DNA of 64,000 bases from Hydrangea macrophylla. Taxonomy: Eukaryota; Streptophyta; Magnoliopsida; Cornales; Hydrangeaceae. The stretch is from positions 4,424,501 through 4,488,500 of the forward strand of contig CM066988.1 in NCBI GenBank assembly GCA_033977485.1, given 5' to 3'. This document shows, in pieces, positions 55,663 through 64,000 of this stretch. Below the pieces are notes generated by a model that ran no database searches, had not been told where the DNA came from, and worked only from the letters and a program-made list of their open reading frames with translations. The position numbers and the translations under genes are program-made. Position 1 is the first letter of the stretch, and the number at the start of each line of letters is the position of its first letter.

Positions 55663-58362
55663 TTATGGAGGCCGTAAATCGGACTGTGTACCCCTAAGGA
55701 TGTCAGGAAGAGCCCGATGGTAAGCAGAAATAACATCGCTTTGAAGTAATTCGATTGACGGTTTGTCATTATGTTCAAGTCGATTTCTTACCTTCCGAGT
55801 AGATTCCGCATTAGGGTCCACGGGATTAGGATTCATCCACTCATCATCGTCCGCTATATTGTTTTCCCCACTCACATTTATTTCTTTAGTAGGCTCAATA
55901 TTCCGTGTTACCTCACCTTCCACCTCACATAGGGAATTGTCGTTTTTAGGAGGTTGATCCATAGCGTTAAAAACGTTCAATTTTAAATTCATGTTCCCAA
56001 ATGACACTTTCATCACCCCTGTTCTACAATTGACACGTGCGTTGGCCGTGGCTAAGAATGGACGGCCTAGAATGACAGGAGTGTGTTTCCTAGCATCTAG
56101 CACGGGCTCAGTGTCAAGGACCATAAAATCAACAGGATAATAGCATTTATCAACCTTTACTAGTACATCCTCGACGATTCCTCTAGGTACTTTGACGGAA
56201 CGATCCGCTAATTGTATTGTAGCGGCCGTAGGTTTCAGTTCACCTAGTCCTAGTTGTTGATAGACGTGATAAGGTATAAGATTAACACTCGCACCTAAGT
56301 CAAGGAGAGCCCTATGGATGATAGTGTCACCTATGACACATGAAATCGTAGGCGTACCTGGATCTTTATATTTTGGAGGAGCGTGTTGGAATATAGAGCT
56401 TACTTTTTCCGTGAGAAAGACCTTTTTAGGCGTATGACTCCGTATTTTGCGCTTTTGAGTACAAAGGTCTTTTAGACATTTAGCATAAGCGGGAATTTGC
56501 TTAATTGCGTCGAGGAAAGGAATATTAATTTTAACTTGTTTAAATACCTCGAGTATATCCTCAACCTTAGACCCTTTCTTAGGCAAATGTGACGGTCCCT
56601 CAACGTTCGGTGGATATGGCATTCTCGGAATATAATTCGTTGGGTCCGATTCTTTTTCTTCCTTATTTTGGCTCACATCCTCACCCCTCTCTTTATTAGA
56701 GTTGATATCCATATCTTTCACACTCTCATTCGGAATTTCTATTACCTCCTCTTCTCGTGTAGTCAACCTAGTTGAGACAGCGTTTACTTGTTCATTCGAC
56801 CCCTTAACCTCATATTGTCCCTTAGGGTTTTGGATTGTTTGACTAGGCAACGTCCCCTCGTTCCTACGACTTACTACAGTAGCTAATTGTCCCATTTGGG
56901 ATTCAAGCTTCGCAATGGATTGTGTATGAGAGTGCACTATTTGTGCTTGTGCCTGTACTTGCGTTTCAATAGTCTTAAGGGACGCCAACACCTTTTCCTC
57001 AAAAATATTACCCCTTGAAGGATTCGAATTAGGAGGCGGTTGTTGGTATTGATTAGGTTGAAACTGAGGTCGATATGCATTAGGAAAATTAGTCGCCTCA
57101 TTAGGGTTATTATTATTATTTTTCCACGAGAAGTTAGGGTGGTTTCTCCATGGCGCATCCGGATTATTAGTAGTTGCATTATAATTAGTTCGTGGGTATT
57201 GTTGAATAGAATTAATGTGTTGCTCCACGAATTCCGGAAATTGACTTGCCGATGGACATGAAAGTATCGAATGTGAAGGATCAGAACATAATGCACAAAT
57301 TTCACGAGCGGGTGAGGCTGTCGTTTGGTTCATTGTTAAAAGTCGGTCAAGTTTGTTAGATAGTTCTTTTATTTCAATTGATTGACTTGACTCGAATTTT
57401 ACATCCCTCTTAGGTTGATTCAGATATCCTTCCGAACGGACAGACACCGTTTGGTGCATTGAATTCTCGCTTAACGTTTCAAACATTTTCCAGGCCTCGT
57501 CGGCGCTTTTGTGTAGGAAGGTTCCCGCACAAACGGCATCGACGGTATTACGGACCGAGGGAATAAGTCCTTCATAGAAGACTTGAACAAGTTGCCACTT
57601 AGGAACTTGATGATGCGGACACGAGCGTAATAATTCCTTAAATTTTTCCCACGTGTCGTAAAGTGATTCCCCATCTTGCATTACAAAATTGGTTATTGAT
57701 TTTCTTATCTGGTTTGTACGCATAATCGGGAAAAACTTTTGTAAAAATGCGGTGTGTAAGTCTTCCCAGGTTCTAATTGTATTTGGCTCCAAAGATTGGA
57801 GCCAATATTTAGCTTTGTCCTTTAATGAGAATGGAAAGAGCCGCATTTTTAATTCATCATCAGTAAGATTTTGAATTTTCAAAGTAGAACATATGTCTTG
57901 AAAATCTCCTAAGTGTTTATATGGATCTTCATTTAAACGGCCATGGAAAGATGGAAGCAGCGAGATGGTAGACGACTTAATCTCAAAGTGAGATGCCGTC
58001 GCCTCCGGTAATTCAATACATGTTTGTGGTGTGTACGTCGTCAGAATAAAGTAATCTTTAAGTGGAGGAGGTGGCGGTATATTAGGATTATTCCTATTAG
58101 CTCCGTTGTTATTTTGGTTGTTATTGTTATCTCCACCGTCAGCCATTTTAATCGGTTTAATTTGAAAAGTTCGAGTTTTCCTTAACCGTTCACGGGTACT
58201 TTGAATTTCGGCCTCAAACAATGACGACGGAATCGGAGTTGATTCGTCGTCTTGCAACCTAGCTCTAGAAGCTTGGGTTGTGGACTTACTGGTTCTTAAG
58301 GTACGTTCAAGTTCAAGATCGAAAGATTTTAAATCTGGTTTATTTGAACGTGTACCCAACAT
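55663..58362 (-). CDS. gag-protease polyprotein of Athila-like copy 2, intact
   Basis: 899 residues from MLGTRSNKPDLK to GTQSDLRPP. Order: basic N-terminus with AdoN-rich tract (residues 75-100, N then P), gag core about 125-300 (SLLPSFHGRLNEDPYKHLGD, then KDKAKYWLQSL and FFPIMRTNQIRKSITNF), CCHC zinc knuckle at C356, C359, H364, C369, N/Q-rich linker 385-450, predicted coiled stretch 455-495 (IFEEKVLASLKTIETQVQAQ), acidic region 535-575, and aspartic protease with D688-L-G-A-S and the second motif VILGRPFL (763-770). DLGAS in place of DTGA is usual in Athila. Canonical relatives continue into reverse transcriptase; this one stops after the protease. No internal stop, so it may still be expressed. 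Confidence 0.93.
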   Translation of the reverse strand: MLGTRSNKPDLKSFDLELERTLRTSKSTTQASRARLQDDESTPIPSSLFEAEIQSTRERLRKTRTFQIKPIKMADGGDNNNNQNNNGANRNNPNIPPPPPLKDYFILTTYTPQTCIELPEATASHFEIKSSTISLLPSFHGRLNEDPYKHLGDFQDICSTLKIQNLTDDELKMRLFPFSLKDKAKYWLQSLEPNTIRTWEDLHTAFLQKFFPIMRTNQIRKSITNFVMQDGESLYDTWEKFKELLRSCPHHQVPKWQLVQVFYEGLIPSVRNTVDAVCAGTFLHKSADEAWKMFETLSENSMHQTVSVRSEGYLNQPKRDVKFESSQSIEIKELSNKLDRLLTMNQTTASPAREICALCSDPSHSILSCPSASQFPEFVEQHINSIQQYPRTNYNATTNNPDAPWRNHPNFSWKNNNNNPNEATNFPNAYRPQFQPNQYQQPPPNSNPSRGNIFEEKVLASLKTIETQVQAQAQIVHSHTQSIAKLESQMGQLATVVSRRNEGTLPSQTIQNPKGQYEVKGSNEQVNAVSTRLTTREEEVIEIPNESVKDMDINSNKERGEDVSQNKEEKESDPTNYIPRMPYPPNVEGPSHLPKKGSKVEDILEVFKQVKINIPFLDAIKQIPAYAKCLKDLCTQKRKIRSHTPKKVFLTEKVSSIFQHAPPKYKDPGTPTISCVIGDTIIHRALLDLGASVNLIPYHVYQQLGLGELKPTAATIQLADRSVKVPRGIVEDVLVKVDKCYYPVDFMVLDTEPVLDARKHTPVILGRPFLATANARVNCRTGVMKVSFGNMNLKLNVFNAMDQPPKNDNSLCEVEGEVTRNIEPTKEINVSGENNIADDDEWMNPNPVDPNAESTRKVRNRLEHNDKPSIELLQSDVISAYHRALPDILRGTQSDLRPP

Positions 58363-58846
58363 AAACTAAAACAAAAGAAAAGAAACTAAAAACAAAGACT
58401 GACTCAACTAAACTAAAAAAAAAAACAAATAGCAAGCAATCACGCAAATAAGATAACAAGCACTCAACTACTATGATGCATGCAGATTATCCTGTAATGC
58501 AATGACCGCGTCAAGCCCAGCGCCCCGGGTTTCCTAGCTAATGCAGTGCAATTAACCCTAAACTAATGCAAATAGTGCGTCACAGCGCCCTGACTTACAA
58601 CGGTTTAAAGCGAATTTCCAAAGGAAGCAATTTATTTAATTTTTATTTTTATTTGCGTAAGCTCCTTTGATGTAATTAGCTGCTCCACTCGGAAACGTTG
58701 ACTACAAAATAAAAGAAAAAGTTAGTAACTAAAAACAAAAACAGAAAATAAGGAAAATAAAAACTAATCTAATATTTACGAATTAACTAAACTACGATTA
58801 TAAAACTAAGAGTAGTAATGCAATCCCCGGCAACGGCGCCAAAAAT
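58363..58846 (-). other. Leader of Athila-like copy 2 with primer-binding site 58821-58841
   Basis: Minus strand TGGCGCCGTTGCCGGGGATT, identical to copy 1, lies just inside the 5' LTR. The remaining leader is non-coding and A-rich. Confidence 0.88.
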
Positions 58847-60215
58847 TGATGTTGTCAGAATCAAGATATAAAAGTATTCTTTACTTTTCAAAGGATTTGC
58901 AGTGTGGAAGTAAAGGTCGAACCCACAGAGATTGATTACTACAGCAACTTAATTTTAAAACCTAAGTCTAATTAATTAGAAAAAACGGATTTTGGTTTGG
59001 ATTTAGTTAAGCTAATAACAATAAAAATAAATCTAAACTATGAAAGCAATTAAAAGTGTTTTTAATGAATGTTTAAGGGAACCTAGGATTGCAAATCCAC
59101 CACTAGTTTCATAATAGGAATATTTATGAATTACTTTAGCTTATTACATTGGATGAATATGGGGAATTGTAGCTACAAGCCCAATTCCTCCGACAAGAAG
59201 ATAATCATGGTTCAAGCACCAACATAATCCATCTGCGGATAGCACGAATTATCTCACACTAAACTAGGGTTGTGATCTAATCCATCTAACCTAGGCATGG
59301 ACTATTCGGATACTTGATAGCACAAATCAATTAAGCACCATCACATGTAAACAATCTAAACAAGCACAGCAAGAATAGATCGTTGAGCACATCACAGTCA
59401 AAATAGATCTAAGACAAGAATAAATTCTGAAAGCAACGATTTAATCAATAGAAGTACGATTTTATTTATAAAAATCCTCTAAACATGTGACTGTCATCCA
59501 TACATAATAAAACTGAAATAAAAACATAAATAAAACCCTATTACTCGTCTAGGGCTTCATTGAAACCCTAGATCAATGATCTAAGCTGCCATGGGAGTAG
59601 AGATCGGCAAGTAGTTGATGGAGGAGGCCATGGAAACCCTTATTTTCTTCTTCTTCTCCTTGCTTCTCCCTCTTCAAGGGCTGGAAGTGTGTGTGTATGG
59701 CTGTCTATGAATGTGTATATTAGTTGTCCACCCTCTAATTGAAGTAAAATAGAGTTTATATAGATTTACAACATGTTTTGGAAGTCTTTACAACTCGAAA
59801 TGGACTGAAACGCATGTAATTTACAGTCTGGACGTCGTTTAGCAGTCTCGTTTGCACAGGAGTCTTCAGTATACTGAAATACGCAACTTTGGTTTTTACC
59901 CATATCGCGCGAGCGGGTCGCGCGAGCGCGACATTTTGGCCTTCGCGCGCGCGGATCGCGCGAGCGGTTTCTATGTTCTCGCGCAAGCGGATCGCGCGAG
60001 CGATTCTCGGATTTCGCGGGCGCGGGTCGCGCGCGCGACTTGGATTTTTCAGCTTCTTCAACTATGCTTTTTCACCCTGTTTAGCCTGGTTTAGTTGATT
60101 TCTTCCAAAACCTGTCAGAAACTAGAAAACAGAGTAAAAATATACAAAAACAGGATAAAATGTGCTAACAAATGCGCGTTAAGGCGTATAAATAGGATTA
60201 GTTCTCTCCCGATCA
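58847..60215 (-). repeat. 5' LTR of Athila-like copy 2
   Basis: 1369 bp, no indel against 51701-53069. Carries the GC-rich cluster at 59898-60041 and the minus TATA near 59752-59766, from which element RNA would start. Confidence 0.95.
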
Positions 60216-62223
60216 GTGGTCCCGTTTGGGTACTCCAATTGTGACTTCGAGCCTACTTCCCTGAACTTAGCCCTATAACTCCTCCAAATAATACTATCAG
60301 GTATGGCATATACTTAACTGCCTTACCTGTCACTTACAGAAAATTTACAGATTTGGCTATACATTTTTCTTCACTATTCCAGAAGATAGATCTTCTTATC
60401 TCTACCAGCCTTTCTATCTCTTATATAGTGATATAGATAAATCTCCACTTTTCCCTACTTGGCTTTGTAACATTCTTACTCGAAAAGCCCATCCCAATAA
60501 TCTGAAACAAGTTTGGGGAAGTTTTATGATAGCTTGAGACCTATTTTTGGGAGTAAAGCCTCATCAAAGTCTTTTGGGGGAATATACCTTCCTTTTCAGT
60601 TTTTGAGACATTTTGGGCTTGCACCATCCATTCCTTGCCCTTTTAAGAGTTCAGTCATCCCCCACATAGCTCTAAAATCCCCAAAGGTTCTAGAATCCAT
60701 AATTACTGAATCCTTGGTCTCTTATCAAGACAAGGTTCGAACTATTGAATTTACCAATCTCCCAACATTACCAGGCAAGACTGCTACCTTTGAAACATGG
60801 TGGCCAAATAGAATGGCTGGGTTGATGGACAAGTGTCATCTACTAAACGTTGAGAAAAAGGTAACCTACATTACTCCTATTCTCTCAATTCTTTAAACTC
60901 TTCGAATCTTTTCCAACTTCTAATAACTGCTCCTATCTTTTGCAAGCTCCACAGCTACTGGGACTTCTAGTTTCCCAAGGTACCTACACCCCTTGATGCA
61001 CCCCACAGTGTTTTGATCCCTCAAATTCCATAGCCCAAAGCCAAAAAACCACCTCTCCCAAAACCAACATGAGTAGCCACCTCAAAGTCTTCCAGAGTGA
61101 CTACAGGAAAACCTCCTACTCCCAAGCCAAAGAGGAAATTTGTTCAAGCAGAGGAAGAGGATACACCTTCAGAAACTTAACCACCTCTATTGAATTTTGA
61201 CCTCATCGAAGACCCAGATCAAGGAGATGATTCGCCTATAATTCATCTTCAAAAAAAAGAGGGTACCTTGAAGCAACTCTCCCATCAAGGCAATACCAGT
61301 TTCCACGGTGAAACCAAAGGAGATTGAAGAATCTAATACTCCAAACATCCTTTCTGTGATAGAGGAGACAAACACAATAGCACTTATTCTCAAATAAACT
61401 CCTCAAATAAATTGATATCCTTGAACTCAATTCATTTGAATGAATTTAGTACTCAATAAATCTTAACATTCTTTTGGTTTCAAGTCAAAGATCCCAAAAC
61501 TTCAGTCACAAAGGGTTCTACCCCCTGAGCATCTACCCCTTCTCCTTCATAGCCAACAAATACCCCATCTCCTATCTTCTTTCAAGCTCTACCTTATCAA
61601 ATGTCAACAGAAGAATTAGAATATTTCAAGAAGACATTGAAGACTGTGGTGAGATTGTATGGTCCCAAATCAAGTCTAGAAACTGGGGATGTGGATGATC
61701 AAGCTAAAAAACTTATCGAGGCCCTCTGAATTAAAGATACTTGACCTCGACCTTCTTGGTGTTACTTCTTTCCTCAAACCTTTCAATCGAGCCCCCTTCA
61801 AAATCTTTCTGGATCAAAAGATGAAGACTACATTCAAGCTTTTGTTCCTTGCTCTTCTTACCAAGGACAAAATCAGTGCTGAAGACAAGCAATCAGTTAA
61901 TGAACTTCTTGGTTCATTAGAGTTTAACTCTGCCATCTTCCAGAGTCACTGAATAGAGAAATCTTGTAGCAAATGACATGGATTAGATGGTCTAACAAAG
62001 AACAAAGGCCTCTAACATGGTAAAACAGTCCAAGGCTGACAAGGAACTACTGACAGCTCTCGAAGGAAAAGTTGTCAAACTCAAAGAAGCCTTGCAAGGA
62101 ATCTAAGATCAAATTGCCACTGTGAAGTCAAGACAAGGCAAAACTCAAGAAAATCTTCAAGTTGTAAAAACCGAATTAGCGACTTCGAACCTAAAGCAGC
62201 AACAAGTTGTAGGAGAGCAACAA
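60216..62223 (+). pseudogene. Antisense plant-mobile-domain gene of Tat-like element 3, C-terminal half
   Basis: Continues the gene from 51700: GPVWVLQL then a stop and LRAYFPELSPITPPNN, the PMD segment equivalent to SPIWILQLWLYSYF of Tat element 1. Next come LPFQFLRHFGLAPSIPCPF (near 60590) and ATFETWWPNRMAGLMDKC (60790-60850). A GT-AG intron (60861-60946, AAAAG|GTAACC to TTTTGCAAG) follows. Beyond it are linker and helical segments in shifting frames (DDQAKKLIEAL near 61695; FLALLTKDKISAEDKQSVNE near 61850), then a coiled-coil-like tail (KSKADKELLTALEGKVVKLK near 62030) cut by the LTR at 62224. Many stops; not functional. Confidence 0.7.
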
Positions 62224-63608
62224 TGTCACACCCCAACCCGCCTCGCGGGTTAGGACATGTGTAACAAAGCCAACAAGGACCAATAATTATTTTTAACGTT
62301 CCAAAAATATCATTTTCACTGAAATATCAGGGGTAGAATATCCTTTTATCAAATAAATAATAAAAGAAATAATATAAGTTTTAAACCGTCGAATGGTACT
62401 TGGGCAGAGCTTCCCCTATTATAGCACCATTCACCCTGTTTTCATAAGTTAAAACATTTCATAACCCCTAGCTGTAGCATTTTCTTTCATTAAATATTCT
62501 AAAACACACAAAAACCCAGCTAAAATATATAAATTCATTTTAACAGACTAAAGAATTAAAACATCTTTTCTAATACATTTTACATATACTCCATAACTAA
62601 TATACAATAACTCCAAAAACATTTCCAACTAGCAGTTAAGTGTAAATATTGTAAACTCATTCTAGAATTTATTTCTAAGCACATTTTAAAGTATAAACTT
62701 CAAGCTTATCCAAATCCTCACATATAAACAAATATGAAAGCAAGACCCAACCTCGTAGTCTCGATCATTTCTCACTATGATGTTCATCTGAACCTACGTG
62801 GTTATTAGCCACAAAAATCGAATAAGCTTTCGATCAGAGAGTACGTGGTGCTAATCATGCAATTGGAGTATTTAATGATTCATAAGACTAATTAAACATT
62901 CACAACAACAAAAATGGTCGCACCCGTGTCAAGTAATCAATCACCATCGTTTTGGACCCCTGATTCTAGGCCATTCTCACTTTTTCCATCGCATATAGCG
63001 AAATCACTCATTCTCTCTTGGCCGTAGTCAATTCGCTGTGGTCGTCACCACTGTCCCCTTTTCTCTGAGGACTTCATCATCATCCTCTTTTCTCTGAGGA
63101 ATGGCGTCCCTTATATACGGGCTAAATAATAGTGATTATCACTTGATATCCTTTAACCCAAATAAGCACATAAAGAACTCAACATGTCAACATGGCAATT
63201 CAAACATTTCAAACATGTTGAATGCTAATTAATCACATGCTTTTCTACTTAATCACAATTAAGTATTTTAAATCATTTAATAGCAAAAAAATAACATTAA
63301 ATATCCAATTTTTGGATTAGGACACTAACCTCTACGAATAATCAAATAGGCCTAGAAAACCCGAATTTTCCCTAGATGCAGCCCAAATATGAACCTGCGG
63401 CTAATCCGACACAATTTTAGTAAACTAAATGTTACCAACTCATTTGGGTCACAAAAAATCTATCGATTAAACTCAAAATAAATTATACCAAAAGGTTAAG
63501 CTTACCCCCATGAGTCCAAATATGGCTTCATATCACGATTTAGGCAACTTACGGCGAACCTATGGCATCGAGAAGGTGAAACCATCCCTTCTTTCTTTTC
63601 TTTCTCAC

Positions 63609-63646
<38 letters not shown>

Positions 63647-64000
63647 TCTTCATTGTTGTGTTTTTTTTCCTACCCTTTTGACTAACTTAATATGTATCTA
63701 TAAATAAATATAATATATATATATATATATGCACTACCACCGCCACAGTTACTACACAGTACACACGTTTTTTTTTTTTGAACATTGAGATGAGTCACCA
63801 AAGGTGGTGTCATCTAACTAACCTTTATACTAATTGCACTTACGCCCCCATAACTTTTAAACTCCTATTATAAAATCCCTAAATATTATGTTAACAATCC
63901 CAATATCTAAGTAGGTCTATATCGATATCATGTATGGACCCCAAACGTGGTCCCAAATATCATATGAAGGCACTAATTAACCTACTAATTATGCCACGTG
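62224..64000 (-). mobile_element. LTR of a probable Tekay-type Ty3/gypsy element, running off the window
   Basis: Begins TGTCACACCCCAACCCG inside the PMD relic, the start typical of plant chromovirus LTRs. At least 1777 bp. A minus-strand TATA CCGTATATAAGGG at 63108-63120, (CT)n at 63617-63641 and (AT)n near 63712-63730 are seen; no protein. The other end and any duplication are outside the window, so solo LTR and full element cannot be told apart. Strand follows the TATA box. Confidence 0.55.

Larger units (their letters stand above)
51701..60215 (-). mobile_element. Athila-like non-autonomous gag-protease retrotransposon, copy 2 (young, intact)
   Basis: 8515 bp on minus: 5' LTR 58847-60215, primer-binding site 58821-58841, intact 899-codon gag-protease 55663-58362, non-coding 53070-55662, 3' LTR 51701-53069. 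Both LTRs are 1369 bp with five differences found by eye (52447, 52581, 52655, 52721, 52763), all transitions. No RT, RNase H or integrase is present. The flanks CAGGG (51696-51700) and GTGGT (60216-60220) are not a duplication; the PMD reading frame joins cleanly across the element. Confidence 0.93.
48497..62223 (-). mobile_element. Tat-like element 3 (3' part), split by Athila-like copy 2
   Basis: Inferred from a 3' LTR with polypurine tract on minus (48497-49048), an antisense PMD gene on plus (50844-51700 continued at 60216-62223), and the same layout as Tat element 2. Its pol would lie beyond 62223 and is not visible because another LTR begins at 62224. The lineage call depends on this analogy. 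Confidence 0.5.

Noticed and set aside
1..64000. A functional host gene or intact autonomous transposon
   Set aside because: Every recognisable coding region except the gag-protease of Athila-like copy 2 is broken or truncated, and that ORF lacks pol. The candidate exons at 40562-40864 and 43802-43960 are too uncertain to call a gene.

Overview
The window is nuclear DNA of a flowering plant with a repeat-rich genome. It has no bacterial-style operons and no intact host gene. Nearly everything that can be explained is LTR retrotransposon of plant lineages (Athila/Tat-type Ty3-gypsy, Ty1/copia, probable Tekay-type LTRs), with smaller DNA transposons (hAT, a MITE, a long-armed foldback), a tRNA-derived SINE, and AT-rich spacer with GA/CT and AT microsatellites. 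Mutually nested insertions, solo LTRs and many in-frame stops suggest old, methylated, probably heterochromatic sequence.

Layout. 1-14630: 3' part of Tat-like element 1 (plus strand): decayed integrase, an antisense spliced gene with a plant mobile domain (PMD), a polypurine tract and the 3' LTR at 13551-14630. This element is split at 2066-10804 by copy 1 of an Athila-like gag-protease element (minus strand, target duplication CACAT). 14631-18293: spacer with a promoter-like stretch cut by the LTR, then a foldback with 660-820 bp arms. 18294-25304: internally deleted copia element (plus) with an inverted solo LTR in its leader. 25520-36442: nearly full-length decayed Tat element 2 (minus) with dual RNase H and an antisense four-exon relic of the PF04195 'putative gypsy type transposon' family. 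36443-48496: spacer with a SINE, a 1.46 kb deleted copia element, a 2.17 kb solo LTR rich in CAGTCGACTG words, a MITE, tandem repeats and a 678 bp hAT. 48497-62223: Tat-like element 3 (minus, inferred) with a second antisense PMD gene, split at 51701-60215 by copy 2 of the Athila-like element. 62224-64000: start of another LTR beginning TGTCACACCCC that runs off the window.

How it fits together. Two observations stand out. First, all three Tat-like elements carry a host-like gene on the strand opposite to pol (known or inferred), placed between integrase and the 3' LTR and starting beside that LTR. Two are PMD and one is PF04195 type, and each has short GT-AG introns. In element 1 the Athila insertion lies inside one of these introns, whose two remnants add up to 78 nt. 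Second, both Athila-like copies encode only gag and protease and share the loss of reverse transcriptase, RNase H and integrase. Copy 2 is young: LTRs of equal length (1369 bp) with five differences found by eye, all transitions, and an intact 899-residue ORF. It therefore looks like a trans-mobilised family that keeps its own gag-protease.

All calls are by eye from sequence and remembered family features. No alignment or database search was run. Boundaries given to the base rest on TG...CA ends, target duplications, primer-binding sites or GT-AG sites that I could see; others are approximate.
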